64,000 nt of DNA from Lichenostomus cassidix (lineage: Eukaryota > Chordata > Aves > Passeriformes > Meliphagidae): NCBI GenBank assembly GCA_008360975.2, contig CM039187.1:18245094-18309093 (forward strand). The letters are read 5' to 3'. Below, piece by piece: positions 41,831 to 56,544 of this stretch. The notes under the pieces are model-generated. The model had not been told where the DNA came from and made no database searches. It saw only the letters and a list, made by a program, of their open reading frames with translations. Made by a program: the position numbers and the translations under genes. Within the stretch, counting starts at the first letter, position 1. Every line of letters starts with the position of its first letter.

Positions 41831-44800
41831 CCACAAGCTGGAGCCGTGGGAAATGCGAGCACTTCAACTTGTGTTTAAAAATCGGCTCCGCTTTTAGCTT
41901 TAAAAAGACAGTATAAACAATCCGAGAGGCAAAAAATTGTAATTCAGTATGCATGTGTAGTCACACTCAAATATAGACACTTATATACATACAAGAACAA
42001 CTAGTATCATTCATAAAGTAGAATACTTAGATTTGGGATGGAAGCTTAAAAGTATGATTTTCATACATATAAATGTTAGCTGTGTTACAATCTGGTGATT
42101 TTGTAACTGTGTATTGAAAGCTGGCATTACATGAAGACAATCAAATCCTCACTCACTTCTAAACTGAATTAACTCAATTCTTAACTGAAAACCCCCCCTG
42201 TATAACTATGTCCTTTATTTATTTTAACTGCATGGAAAGATACAGCACTTTGCAGAACAAATAGTATTTCATAATAGAGACCACAATGATGACAGCTCTT
42301 ACATGCCACTTTGGCTTTGTAACAAACACAGCTGTTTGTTTTACTTTTTTTTTTCAGTTCTCCTAAAATAGCTTTTTTACAAAACTCTGGTCTTTATCGC
42401 TCAAACAGAAGAAACGCCTCTTTTGAAAATGTCTATGACCTTCAGGCAGTTTTTATGGTGACTTAGTGAAGTAGTTATTTTGACAAAATGATCCTAAATA
42501 ATTTTTCCTTCATCTACAGAGAGGTCTAACATTCTGTCACATTTACACAGTTATGTAAAATTAAAACTTTCTAAGCTAGTCACACAATTCTGGTAACCCC
42601 TGCCACGTAACTTTTGACATTCAGAAACAGGAGGAGACTTGCACAACATTGCTCTTCTTTGTCTTTCCAAGTTGCCTAATTAAATACTGGTGATTCAAAT
42701 GTCACACATTTGACAAGCATATTGTCAGCTAAAATAGATTTGGCCTGATCCTGAATCCCAAAGAAATTATGCTTGGATAATTATTCTTGGGTGATCACTG
42801 GTAAGTGCATCATTAGAAAACCAAGATAATTAATTTGAATGCCCTAAAAGACTACAACTGTGACTGAGGTCAAGACATTTTCTCACCTCAAGCAGGTGAC
42901 GAAGCATCAGGCTGCCCTGCACTCACTCCACTATCCCCCTTCAGCCAAAAGTCTTTCAAGATGACTTAGAATTCATGTGTCTCTTTTCAGAGGACAAAGA
43001 TGGTGGGGGCAGGTTTCAATTAACTTCAGCAATTTTAAACATGTGTGAAATCCACTTTGGTTAAATAAGCATCCTCTAGTCAGGGGAGACAGGGAGGCGG
43101 TGCCCACAGTGACTCACAGCAGCAATCTGAAGATACCTGTTTTAGAAAAGGGTGAATCACCTGCTGATGGTGCATCTGTAACTTCTATATACGGATACCT
43201 GGATTAGTTTTTGGATGCCTGTCTTTTAGATCATGAGTTTGGTGCAATGAGTTCCACAACTGGATTTTAATGAGGAAAGCTCTCAACTTTAAGCATGGGC
43301 TCTGAGTACTCAGAGTGAGAAATATGTCATCTGAAGCATTTGGTGGCTTTGGCCTATGACTAAGCTTGCTTGTTTGAAGCTAAGGAGGTTTAAAAGGCCT
43401 CAAGAATCACTGGAAATTTGAAATGCACTTAACATGTAAGAGTACTTTTGTTTTTCCTGACTTCAGGTGATCAGCTTCTTGAAATTATTCCTATAGGATG
43501 TCATGGCAGCAGACAGCATCAACAGGTTCACCAAAGCTTTAGGGAGACTCACAGCAAAAAAGGTCCATAACCAGATGGTAAAAGCAGAGATGTGCCCTCT
43601 AACACACACACACAAAAAAGGTTTGTGGACACAGGTCTGAGTGGAGCAGAGCTGGAACAGCCTCAAAGAGAGCCTACAGAGAGTTTGTAAGCTCTCCCTA
43701 AACAGTCTCATCTGGCTGCCACTGAGGGAAAATATGACATGTCAGGCAGGTACAGCAGGATCATGAGTAGTTGCCAGTAGTTGCTGTGCTCTAAATTCTA
43801 CTTTCATGATGGCCCCTATTGCAGCATGGGGACACGGAGGGCTGGAATCACTGTGGATCCCATGATCCCATCCAGCTTTGGAGGCAGCACTCCTATTCCT
43901 CCATGTCATTCCTTCCAGATCTTCCAGTTCTCTTCCCCAGGCTTTGTTTGAATGCTCCAAGCCTCTGAGAAGGACAGCCATCAAATTATCAAGATGTTTG
44001 ATGGCACATAATAAATATTGAATCTTTGGGAATGAAGCTCATAACTGAGTTTGCCACTCCTGACTAACAAGCCCGTCTCAGACTCATAAATGAATATATT
44101 CTTTGGACTAACGACCACATAACATACTGGGATTAATGTTGTGGAAGATACTGCAGACATGAGAGTTTTCAAGAAATAAGTCTCTAGAACTGGTAGTAAC
44201 AATGTGGGAGCTTTGTTTTAATATTTATGTGGTATTTATTTTCTGTGTTTATGAAGTTTTTTTGTCTCTAGTTGCTCTAATGCCAATTAAGCTGAGTCAT
44301 ATGCAAGCAGAGTGTAAGGGATTATAATACAGAAGCATCAAAAAAGGAAATTTTGGTTTCACAACTAGCTGTAATTTAGATTCAGAAAGGTGAAAAATTG
44401 AAGGAAACACTTTACAAACTTTTTTGATTTATCTTAAACAGACAAAAACCTGTGATCTCCCAGCTTTCTTGTGTTCTTGATTGTTCATGAGGCAGCTTCA
44501 CCCTTAAGTGTTTGCCTTCCTTTGTCTTTGATTTTACTCTTTCCATTCCACATAATAGTATATAAGATCACCACCTTTGCATGCAAATGCAGCTGAAGAA
44601 ACTTTTCCAAGCAACATCTAGAAACATTTCATTTTGAAAATACCCAAACCAGGAAGTTTCAAGATGTCCAGGACATCTTTTTTCTCCTTCTGGTTTCAGA
44701 CATTTCAGTTATGAAGACCACACTTTCTGCTGGCAAGTGGCCCCCTCCAGAATTTATCCAGTCAGAGGGATGATGCAGTTTTATATGCTGTGGGCTGGGC

Positions 44801-44844
44801 CAGCCTCTAGTCTGAATCACTCCTAATGAATTGTTTGGTTCCCA

Positions 44845-44925
44845 CTCTGCTCTTGAATTCCTACGTGATGCTGTGCAGGTCTCTTAATGCTCCAAGAACT
44901 GGGAAAATGCTGCTTTCCTCATTCC
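44845..44925 (+). repeat. Possible MIR-like SINE relic
   Basis: CCCACTCTGCTCTTGAATTC, CGTGATGCTGTGCAGGTCTC, TTAATGCTCCAAG and GGGAAAATG follow the MIR order ('ccggctctgccactta', 'gtgaccttgggcaagtc', 'acttaacctctctg', 'taaaatgggg'). Heavily diverged. Confidence 0.4.
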
Positions 44926-45324
44926 CAAGTTTTCTGCTGTACTCTGTGGACAAAAGACTTCATGTTCCACATCCAACACAGGGAAGACAGAGCATGGTTA
45001 GGGATGTTTTAAGACAAAGAGCCATCATGGAAACGTTCCATCTTACCTGCTCTACTTATAGTTCAGCCATTCCTGTTTCTGTGAAGTTCACAGGTCCTCA
45101 GTCTTTGAGGAAAACCAGAGCATAGTATCCTATCCTTTGCTACTGCAGAAACCCTTGCCATAACAAAACACCTGTGCAATGAAAGAAGCACTGAAGCACA
45201 GAAACTAAAGCACCTTCTCCCAGGAGAGGCACGCATGGTTTTTCCTCTCAATAGACTCAAATCAGTTCTGATTGTACATTTAAATACATAATGTTTTTGA
45301 ATGATTGGTGGGTTTAGATACAGC

Positions 45325-45384
45325 TCTCCTACCTTATTCTATGCTCCCATATTCTATGCATCCTTCTCCTACCTTATTCTATGC
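45325..45384. repeat. 20-bp direct repeat with ATTCTATG units
   Basis: TCTCCTACCTTATTCTATGC occurs at 45325-45344 and again at 45365-45384; a third ATTCTATG lies at 45351-45358. The octamer equals the unit that ends avian CR1 elements, but the copies are not adjacent and no CR1 body is seen upstream or downstream. Confidence 0.8.
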
Positions 45385-48300
45385 ATCTTTATCTGGATGC
45401 CTTGAGCTAACAGAACAGCACAGACTGATAATAAATGCTTCTGCCATGAGAAGTGGACACATTTTACTTTTTAACAGCTTGTTTACTGTCAGCTCCTTCT
45501 TCTATCTGAGCAGGTACAGGACTTCCTGCAAGGATCACTAATTGCCCAACACATCTTTGTCAGTAACCCCTTCGGCTGAGTTTTCTCTGCCATGATGAGT
45601 TACTTTCATTCAGCTGTAGTATGTGTTGTGCTGTGATAGATTTCTGTTTGGCTGGAGAAACATTTCTGCATCTCCTGCCCAGTGTTGCTTAGCCACCCAG
45701 CAGCAGAGCCACTGAGCTGGGGTACAGGAGAAGTCTAAGCTCAGCCTCTTTGTCCTTTATCTACACCTCCATCCCATATGGCCAGCACATACAGACATTT
45801 CCAACCCAAGTGTTTGCCTGGACACAGTGTATGGTGTCAATGCCAATGGCCTCCAGCCTTTTCTGGTCCCCAAGAGATAGGGCAGAGAGCTTTCCTGGCC
45901 TTATGTCATCAGCTCCAGCACAAGGGTGGTACTGCACACATCCTTATAAATATGCTTGCTGTTCAATGCCAACGTTTAAATGCACAGTACTGCTCAAGAC
46001 ACATCAAATAGGAAATATTTATAAGATCAGTCTAGGATCAGGCATTGCATCTTTAGCACAAACCCCACTTCAGAGCACATTAGCTTATTAAATGCACTCA
46101 ATTCCCTTCTGTGAGGAACTGCTGGGGAGAAAGAACTGATTCGTGGTCATGAGGAGGCCACAGGGCAGCAGTAAAAGAGAACAGTGCTCACTTAGAAAGT
46201 GAGTTAGCTTAAAGATAATTACCCTTGTCCTCAACATAAAGTACTGAGATACTCTGGATTAGCTGGCATAGATAAATCACCTCCAGTAAAAGCTCAGGTT
46301 TATAACTACTGAAAAATTACCTCCTTCCTGATGTATTTGCAAATAGCTTTTCCATGGCTGAGAGGACAGGGTTAGGCAGCTCTTCCTGTTGGGGGAGATA
46401 GGGACGCTGATACAAAAATGTTCTTAATGCAAGACAGTGATTATGAGAGTTCCATCATAGAGAAATGAGCAGCAAAAGCTGAGAAATAACCTGGCTGCCG
46501 AAGAGCCATTTGACAGAACCAGCAGGGAAAGGTGGGTGGGAGCTAATTCCAGTTAAGGGCATGACAGAGAACAAATGCTTTAGTTGCCATGGCTGGCAGA
46601 GTGTCTCTCACAGTGACAAACAAATAAAGAGAAGGCACTTAGCACTGCAAACCACCAGCAAAGTCAGTGCAGAGCATGGTCTGTCCATAAGGGCTGCATG
46701 TGCCTCTGATTTCCGAAATGACAGCTCTGTAGTAAGCTGAGTAAGAAACTTGGCTTTGTGAAACAATCTGTAGCACTTCATTTAGCACTTAAATCCATAG
46801 CTAGTGACTCTGCTTCTCTGACATGTCAGCATGGCCTTTTCACACTTTCCTGCTGCTTAATACTTTTTATCATATGAGCCACAAGCTACCACATGTTTTA
46901 AATTTGTAATTCTGTGTGGAACTTCTGAATGTTGTTGAAAACTAACAGAAAATGCCAGCAATGTAAAGACATGCCATGTATGCTAACCTACACACCTTCT
47001 GACCTCACCTCCACCATCACAGGTAGTAGCTACAGAATCAACTATCACATACAGCAGCACAGCCCTCTCAGTTTTCTCCACTGTACTATGTGGTGAATGA
47101 AGTTAGTAATCCAGAGTGTTTCACCGTTTTACTTCCTCCTAAAAAGCCCATTCCCCATGTTTCCTTGGTTACACTTGTCAGATCTGCCCTGTGCATCCTG
47201 GTTCCCCTGCTGCTGGCTGTAATGTGGATCAGAGCATCAGGCTGCTGATAGATCAGATCCACTGGGTCTGCTGCAGTTGCACTGAAAGACAGCCCTCCTG
47301 GTAAAAGGGGGAACAAGATCTGAGGAATCCTGCAGTAGGGAAGGGCCCATGCAATGGTGATCAGGAACCCTCAAGCTTCTCTATCTCAGTGCTCCTTTAA
47401 CTCAACCCTTATTTCCATCCACTGTGGCTTTTCAGGACAGGAGGCTCTTCAGAGGGCCAAACTCCATGGAGGTGAAAAGGCAAGGATGGATTTAGGAAGA
47501 ATTTCAGAGCACTCACCCCTTTCCTTCACTGTGGGCACCCAAGATGATAACACTCCTTTCTCCAGGTTTGCTGGCTGGCTTCACATTCAGGCTTGCCAGC
47601 TCCATACCAACTGACAACTCAGACTTCTTTGGAGATGCTTGCTATGCAGCCAGCAATAGAGTTTCTTCTTGCAGCAGCAGGAGACCAAGACTCATCTCGG
47701 CAAGACCAGGGAAAGCCAACCAGGAGCACTAGCAAAGCTACCAGCACAAGGCAGTGCTGCTCAGAAAGGAGCCAGGTTAATTGAGCCCTGCTAAAAGAGC
47801 AGACTGTCTCATTAACCATACATATAGGAAAGCCCCAAGCAAACCTATTCAGGCGTAACCAGCACCGCGTGCCATATGGCTAAGATCCCACAGAGCTCTC
47901 TCCTGGTTTGAAAGCTTGGGCCATCCCACTCTGCTAAGTTCCCACACAGGGCAGAGATGTATATTGGTGTCTGCTGTGTGCCCCACAGTTACACTGCTCC
48001 TCCCAGCCCTTCTAGAGTCTGCAAAGAACTCTCTCCTTCACCAGCAACTTTACAGCACAACTGTCAGAGGAGGTCACTACTCCATGTATAAGAGGGCTGG
48101 ATGACCATGGGGACCTCAACCAGCCTGCAAAACACAAAGAGGAGCTGTGGCAAGGAATCTTTCTATGTGTTATGTACTGGCTCTTAAACCAGTTGGAGTA
48201 GGTAAATGTCAACTCCATCCATAGAAAGATGACAGCATCAGTGTGCCCAAGTACTGGTATCCATCCAGCTTATTCCCAATGAATTTGAGCCCACCTCATG

Positions 48301-51300
48301 CCATAATATCACATATTCTGTAGAGGACATACATCTTCCACTACCCCAGTTGAGGACTACCTTCTGGTATAATAGAAGTCCCCTTTGTGCCAGTTTATGT
48401 GTTTAAGGTTTGTATGTTTCTATAGATTCAGATGGAGAAATAGTTACCAAGAAATATTACAGGCCAAAGTCAAGATAGATATATGCTAAGGAAATATTAT
48501 GTGAAAGTTTCCTAGAGGCTGATAAGCTTCAGAGTTAAGTAATCCTCGTGAATTTGCAAGAAATTATAAATTTAGACCATCAGTGTTTAATGCTGTACAA
48601 GGCTGCCAGCACACATTAGCACCTGCAATAGGTTGTATAACTTGGATGACACCCAGGAGGGCAGTGGCTGCTCTACACAGATTAAGAATGCAGGGTTATG
48701 TGTACAGGTGGTGAAACAAAGTGCCCTCTGAAGGAATTTCTAAAGACCTACCCAGAAGGCAGTGGTGCGTCAGGATGACCTTCTGCTTTCAAGCGTGCAC
48801 ATTGGGATTGGCCTTCTAACAGCTGCTCCTGCTAACAAGTGAACATGAATGAGTGGTGTGTTGTGTGAATAGTTACCTGCTTTTACTAACACCTTGATTC
48901 TATTAATAATAGCAGCTAATAAATAAAAAATATTTTAAGAAATAGCAGTTGTAATCTGTGTTCCCCCTAAGAGTATTCCGTATCAGAGAAAAATGGAGTT
49001 TATACAACCCATTTGGGAAAAAAAATGTTGAAGGCAGTGTGGTACTCATAACTCTTCATGGTGGCACTCGCAGATCCAACTAGCACAGACAGTGCTAGCA
49101 CAGGACATCTTCTGTGACTAAACCATCCATGAAATGGTTTGTGGAAAGCCAAGTGAAACTGAAACACCTGCTACTGTTTGCCAGAGAGAATCGGTGACTG
49201 TGGGAATACATTCATCCTCCTGAAATGTACTATAGGAAATTCAGTCAAATTCAGCCCTGTGGAGGGACTTGACAGGAACCACGTGCACGTCTGTAAGGGT
49301 AAGATCTGTTCAAAGGGAGAAGGTCCCACATAAGAGCCACCTAAGTGCTTTCTGCTCTGTCACCCACACGTTTTCTTCTCTTCATGCTTCAGTGCATGGC
49401 TATGGACCGTGAACTGGCACACCCAACTCTGCCACTTCATCACTCTGAAAACATGGGTATCACTTGAGTCTGCTGTTTTACTAAAGCATCTCCATAGGCA
49501 ATGCCTTGTGGCTTCCACAGATGCCCAGAGAATCTGTGCAAACTCAGCACTTCTTGTGCTGAAAAGTAGCAAGTGTTGCAAGTCAGGCTGCTGCAAATAA
49601 GTGATACCAATGACAATTTATGTTGTGAGTCTCCCTTTTAATCTGCCTCCAGGTAACCTGCATTCCCATCTCTCCAGGGCTGTCAAGTTTGTACCTCCAA
49701 TTAAGGAACAGCCAGATTTTTCCATCTGTAAAAAGAACGTGAAGAACTATTGCAAAAAAACTAGCTTTATTGAGTCAGACCAATAGTATTTTCTGATGAA
49801 TTACAGCCAGCAGCAGATGCTTTGAGCCCTATAGAAGAACAGCCAGATTATATCTGGACCTCTATTTTTAATGACTACTATTAACCTCACCTTCTCTGAG
49901 GTCCATGTAAGTGCTGAGAGGTGTGAGCAGATCACACAATCTTGCAGCTCCTTCCCTGGAGAGAGTTTATAACGCAAGAGGCAAAATTCCTATATACAAA
50001 TGCAGGCATGGAGCTACCTTGTAAGAGGCAGCCCAGAGCATTCATGGCAAAGCTGAAAATCAAATGCAGTCTCTTGCCACTAGGTTATATTTTCAAAACT
50101 ATCTGTCCAAAACATGATGGGAGTGATAAAACTAAAGAAACAGAGGCTTTGACAGATGAAATTTCCTTCCAGATTTTCTGGCGCAGTTTCAGCCTGATCA
50201 CTGAAATCCCTCATGCACACCTGACCTCCAAATGTGCACAAGCACAGTGCTAACACATGCTCAGTTGATGCACCATTCAAGCAAAACTTTCTGCTTGATG
50301 AGCTATCTGCTATTGCCTCCAGTAACTCCTTCAATACCAGCACACTGATATCAGCAACATTATGATTTATTAAGGCATGGAACAGACTTTTTCCAGTGTT
50401 TCCCCTCCCCCACCATAGTCATCACTGATGAGGTCCTGGCTTTGAGAGCTTTCTGGGTGCTGGCAGCCGCAGCTGGCAAGCTGTGGTCAGCAAACGTTTG
50501 CAATCAGCCGCTGACTTACCACTGTCACCTGCCTGCTCGGGCAGACAATGAAATGCTTTGCTTTTGTGCCCAGCATCTCACTTTGAGGGCAAAAGAAGGC
50601 CCCCCAGGCTGCAGGACCTCCTGGGCCTATATAGTACCTATAGCTGTTGGATTTGTTTAGCACTCAAGTAAAAAAACCCTAATTGTGTGTGATTGAAGAA
50701 CGAGGGAAAGTGAGCTGACTCAGCTATGCTTTAATGATATTAGTCATGAATTTTTACTTACTCAATGTTCTCAAAGTTTGCTTTCCTTTTTTCTTCTTAT
50801 CTCTTTCATCTGTGTGAAATGGGTGATATCCGTCCTTCTGAGACAGTCCTGAAACCTTTGCTTAGCTTTGTTACTTCCACCTCTGCCTCAGACTTTAAGG
50901 AAAGCCTTTGGGGTGTCAGCACCTGTAGAGCTTGAGGAACTCATTTCCAATCCTCTCTACCAGTGCCAAAACATTGTTAAATCTCCACACTTCAAGCAGA
51001 AGCCTCCCAGCTTCAGAAAGCCACATGCCTTTATCTCTCCCTGTGCACCAGCAAGTAAGGTAGCTTATGACATGGCTCCAGTGCCCTCTAAAGCTTCCAT
51101 ACTTCTGCTGCCAGCAACCCAAACAGATGTCACCTCCTGTAGAATTTAGAAAGCCTTATAGTATCAAGTGAGAGCTCTCCAAGGCTTTATTGCCAGAAAT
51201 GCCAGAGGGGAGCCAGCAAGAACACTAAGATTAAATCCCATCACTTTAGGACTTAATTACAGTGCAGATGGAGTGGGCGAGGGAACCTGTATGAGGTAAT

Positions 51301-54300
51301 TTATACACCTACTCAAGTTAAACCCCAGTTACATCCACTCCCTCCTCCCAGAGAACTGTCTCTGGTCTGGCTCTGTATGCAACAAGGTAAGCATATCAGC
51401 TTCTCCATCAATAGGGGAGAAATTGTCTGTAAAAGTTTCATGAGGATTTAAAAAAATGTGCTTTTTTTCCACCTGATGCATAAAACATGAACTGGACTGG
51501 ATCTCATTCCCACTCTGCCACTGATCAGCCTCAGCCATGTCTTCTTGTTCCTTCCTCACAAGAAGTGCTAATCCCCACTGCATGGAGCCCTCTGCAACTG
51601 TGATCCTGCTGTAAGCCTGTGATCCTGCTGCACCCATTAAAGGAATAACTGGGCCTATACTAAATGGCCAGAGGCTTGGCAGAGCAGTTGGCTTTGAACC
51701 ATCCACAGCCTATTTAATTCTGCGATCTTTTAGCAAATGAAGGAACAAGTTAATTTCAGGCCCAAAAGCCTTTAAAAATTTCACATCATTAAGTAATAAA
51801 AAGATTTGCAAACTGTTTATTTGCCTAGTGATGAAACAGCAAGGGTACAGCCACTGGCAGCCTTTCAGCTAAGATACCTGCTTTTCAGATAACAGAGGAG
51901 ATATGATAGCTGTTCAGATTTAGTAGGTGTCCCTTTGGACACTGTTTGAAGATCAAACGTCTGTGATTTTCCATCAAACAGGACATCCTGTCAGCCACTG
52001 CAGGGACATGGTCAGACTAATGCAGGTGCCAGATTTTCTGTTTGGCTGCAAGTGCCAGGGAACTGCCAAGCCTTTGGCTGACCACAGAAACCTGAGAACC
52101 ATCAGATAAGACCAGTGCCAGGCAAATGGTTGATGCACCCCCTGCATGTGACAAGCAAGGGGTTACTTAAGGGAAATGTCCTGAACCAGGCACTGCCAGC
52201 ACACAAACCCTTGCTAAGCATGACATCACCCAACCAAGATAGCTTAGTGATAGACCTCATCCAAGGATGGCTTCAGTCTCCAGCAGTTCTGATGGCACTG
52301 CCTGGAGCTCTGCCCCTCCACCCCAGTATCTGAGAGGTCATCAGCTGAGAAATACTCCTGGCTTGCCCAAAGAGATCCCACAGCAAACCTGCTCTGGCAC
52401 AGGGAAGGGCCTGCAAATCAACTATTAATGTTGATGTTCAGAGACCTAAAAACCATAGCTTTCCTGTGCTCCTGGAAGAGGGCAGAAAGGCAGTTAAAAT
52501 AGCAGCTGTGCCCCCAGAACTAATTCATAAACTTATAGACCCTGATGATATCCCAGCAATAAGCAGAGAAGTGCCACAAGGGAGGTCAGACTGCCACATC
52601 ATCATCAGAAGAGAGACTTTCACAAGCCTTCATGGCATGTAAGGCCAGGGACAAGGGCACTGCTTTCCACAACAGCGGGAGACCCGAAACCTCTTAGAAA
52701 CACTTACAGGCTCTGGAGCCTCAGGGTTGCTTCAGACTCCCAGTCTCAGAGCCAAAAAGTTTCCTTTCCACTACCCAGAGCATACCTAACTACATAAAAG
52801 GGACAGAAACAAGGGAGAATTAAAGCAGGTAGGTCTCTACTCAACCAAGTATGCTTCCCTCGCTGAGAGCAGACCATGCATTGCTTTTCTCCCCTTCCTC
52901 TACACAGTACCATTTATAATAAGTGGTTTTCAAATTCATCTGCTTCCCCTTTTCTCTAGCAGCTGCTTTACCAGCCTTAAACAACGACCTAAACCACAAA
53001 ACAGCATTACAATTTTGCAGAAGCCCATCCTTTCCCTAGCACATATCATCAATACCCTACATATCCACGTCACCCAAACAGTCTTCCAGAAGTTCTTGTC
53101 CCAGTGGACTCTTTCTGTAGGGAAATCCAACTGCTTAGCTGCCCTCTATTCCCTAGAAATCCCCCCACCTGGAAGGAGGGATAAGTCACAGCTGAGGCTC
53201 AGAGGGGGTCAGTCTACTTTTCTTCAGCAGAGAAGTTTCCACCTTGGGCTAATTTCAGTACAGACTCTCTAAAATGCACAGGCTGAGCTCCTAACTATGC
53301 CTGAAAGTAATTTATTAAGATATTTGACTGACCATAAGAGAATGATCCACCATCTTAGCCTTACACAGAGGACACCCAGCCCAAGGCTTTTATGTACAGG
53401 TGATTTTGAAAATCCTACCAAAGATAGTGTGAAGCACAGTTTTCAGAGGGCAGGGACTCTTGTTTTGGTTTTTTTCCGCAGAAATCAGAGATTTTATGAC
53501 TAGGTTTTTTTTTTCCTTAGATGTTTCTGAGTTTTGTCCTTGGAAACCCACTAGTAATTGCTAGTTCCTCAGGAATTCTGGCTTTTGTTCTGTCAAGATA
53601 ACCCAGAAAAGTAGGAGGAAGAAAAGCTCCAAATTAGCATTTAGCTGATGCTACAAACAACATATTTGGGGCCACCTTCTCCCTGTTATTATAGGGCTTA
53701 GCAAATTTTGAATGTGTGTGCTTTGACTCAGCTCAGATGAAGCCTCAGCAGTGTCTGCTGGTGGTCCAAGCCAGAAGAGTCACTCAGCTCGCAATGCGAT
53801 CTATCACATCTAGGGCGTACTGTGGCTGAGGTTACAAGAGGACATGGCAGTGGACACTGTTCCCATTTGTTGGGACACCAAGGGCAGAAATCTTAGAGGA
53901 TTCAGTGATTTTATTGCCTCTCTTGAGGCACATAAGGCTCTTGTTCCTTTGGTTTTTGGGGAGGATGGTGGACGTGGTAAGATGCTGCTGAATTCTCCTC
54001 TACTACATCATTAATGCGGTTTCTTTCCAAGAGAAGGGGGAAGAGACCCCCCAGTTTACTGGAATTGCTGACTGAATCCTGATATCCAGATGCTTCCTCT
54101 GAGAGCAGAACCTTGCTACTGGGGTCAGCTTAGCAAGCCAGATGCCATTTGATTAGTCAGTTGTTTTCCGGCAGTAGGGCCAGAAGTGATTGCAAACTGC
54201 TATGCCTTTGGCCAGACATTTGAGAGATTGCCACATTAGGTATTTATTAAAGGAGTGAAGAAATCTGAACTGGATAAAAATAGCAAGGCTGGGATTAGAA

Positions 54301-55319
54301 AGTGGCTGGCAAATGAGGAACAGAGGTTCACTGTTGCTTCAGGATACCTAGTGTTGCCAGGAAGATCCTGCACAATATGCATATGGGTCTGTTGAGCTGG
54401 GGTGAAGGAGACACATAAGACACAAAACTGGCCTAAGGAAGCACTACCAGGTCTTTTGGATGACTGACTGATGTATTGATCAAGACAGGTAGTACACCAA
54501 TGAAATAAACTCTCTCTGGTAGAGGCTTCACACAGGTCTGCTCCTTGCAGCCCAGCAAAGCTGGAAGGCATTCTCTTGGAGGCCAGGTACACAGTGGGGT
54601 CTGCTCTTCTGCCACACTAGATGGGAAGTTCACTCTCTTCATGACGATGATGCAGCGTTAATGGTCCTCACACCGCTTATGCTAAAACCTTCCCATTAAA
54701 ATGTCCTTTGGGAGACTTTTAGTCAAAAGGGAGTTTTCTGTAAGAACTGATGCTTCCTATCTCCTGTGGTACTTAAAAATAGAAAAGGGACCAGAGGGCT
54801 GGAGGGTCCAGTCTCCTGAAACCTTTGGTTTTGTTCCCTCCTAGGATGGGTCGAGTATCCCCTTGTAATGGAGGTACCAGTTCATTCTCTGGTGCCAGCA
54901 TAGTATTAGTTCAGTATTAGTATTAGTTCAGCCCTCTAAGGAGTTGCTCCCTGCAGAGAGCCGCCACAAGTGCTATGAAATTGCCCTTTGGGATCCAAGA
55001 CTTGGAGTTAACTTCTTTTTCTACTCAGAAGAAAGCTTCTAGCAGGCAATGGAGATGGCACACACATTGTGTCTGAGGTGCAGCGCTGCCACTTGGAGGG
55101 CAGTCACCTCCACTCAGAACCCAGAAGTTACACCTTCAGTCATTGCAAAGACAAAAAATGGTTTTATATCTTCACACTTTCCCCTGTCACTTCTTATCAC
55201 TCTTCTGATCTGGAGTCAGTATGGCCAAAGGATTGTTCAGATAAGTTTTTTCATCTATAGACTTGGATGCTTCTCTTAAGATAATGAATGAAGGCTGCCA
55301 TCAAGATCAAAGTCTCCAT

Positions 55320-55510
55320 TGTTCTGGTGCTGTACAGTATCTATACTACCTTCTGTATCTCCACGCCATGAGACACCCACTGTCTCCAAAAGCTTACAGT
55401 CTAAGTAGGCATTTGAATGGGGAGGGAGACTGAGGCGTGCGAAAGAAGAATAATTTATCCATGATCAAAGGCTGAGCTAGAAGAGCCTGTGTCCTGGGTG
55501 GGATCTGTTA
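55320..55510 (+). repeat. Ancient L3/MIR3-like element fragment
   Basis: CCAAAAGCTTACAGTCTAAG (near 55387-55406) matches the conserved L3 block 'agagcttacaatctaagtagg'. It is followed by GGGAGACTGAGGCGTGCGAA and TCAAAGGCTGAGCTAGAAGA, as in 'gaaactgaggcacagagag...gtcacacaggaagtcagtggcagagc'. Order and spacing support a single old insertion. Confidence 0.55.
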
Positions 55511-56544
55511 TCTCCTCTTAGCATAACCATCTACCAATGACTGACACCATCTGTAAATACTCATAATAAAAAGCATCCCAGAAAAAAGACACACGTAATT
55601 CCTTAGGACATTCTGTTCTTCCTCTGGTTACAATCCATGGGCAGGTAAGGGCTGTTTCAGCAGCTGCATGCAAGGCTTCAGACGTAGCAACAGCAGGCAG
55701 ACCGTGGCTGTAAGAATGACTCCTGTCGTGTGCAATCATCTCTTAGCACACCCTGTGGTGATAATAAAAAAATCCCTTCACAGAGTGCACAGTGTGCATT
55801 ATTAGCTGGAGTAAGAACTGAGGCAGCATCGCCATCCCGGAGTCAGACAGGGAACTGCAGGTGCAATATGTTTGAATTACAGATTCTTCTTCAGTGACCC
55901 TGATGGTATGAGGTCTGAATTACGTTGCCAGATTTCTGAAAACTGAGGAGAGGAAAAGTTGGACTCTGTCTCCAAACAACACAACAGACAACACAAAGTC
56001 TGGGAGTCAGTACAACTTTCACAGTGGCAACGGGTTAGGGTAAAGCTACGTAAAGAACATTATTCAAAAAAATATCACCCTGTGATGGATAAATATGAAC
56101 ATTTGTATAAAGAAATTATATAAATAGTTTATTCCAGTGTGGTGGCTGGGGTCTTTTGCACCTTCTCTCTTGGTGTGGAAATGAATGCTTTGCCCTCCAC
56201 ACATAGGGTTCATTCCTACTTTACATATGTTAATGTGAAACAAGTGCAAATTTTGCTGCTGATTTTCATTCTAACACCGGATACAGGTCCCCATATAAAT
56301 GCCAATGTTTGGGAACAGTTGACTTTATACAGGATCCTTTTTTGCTCCTGAAGCAGTGCCATCCCAGTGTTCGAGGGTCTCAGCCCCCAGCAACCTCTGG
56401 CCAGAAGCCAGGATGTTCTTGCAACTTCTGCTATAGGGTACCCACCTTCTGAGCAATGATACCTTGTATGGGCACCCTCAGCTCCCTCTTCTTCTCCCTA
56501 TTAGCAGGCTATACTCTGGTCTGTTTTCAGCTCAGATGTACTAT

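Larger units (their letters stand above)
41831..55310. other. Gene-poor, partly AT-rich region, no coding exon recognised
   Basis: From 41.88 to about 43 kb the DNA is notably AT-rich. No WNT8B-like or other exon is found on either strand. ORFs of up to about 125 codons (for example 51329-51706 minus and 49942-50253 plus) resemble nothing known. Minor items are a direct repeat at 45325-45384 and a MIR-like patch at 44845-44925. Confidence 0.55.

Noticed and set aside
41206..41878. 218-codon minus and 195-codon plus ORFs
   Set aside because: Overlapping two-strand ORFs across a CpG island, low-complexity products, no family resemblance.
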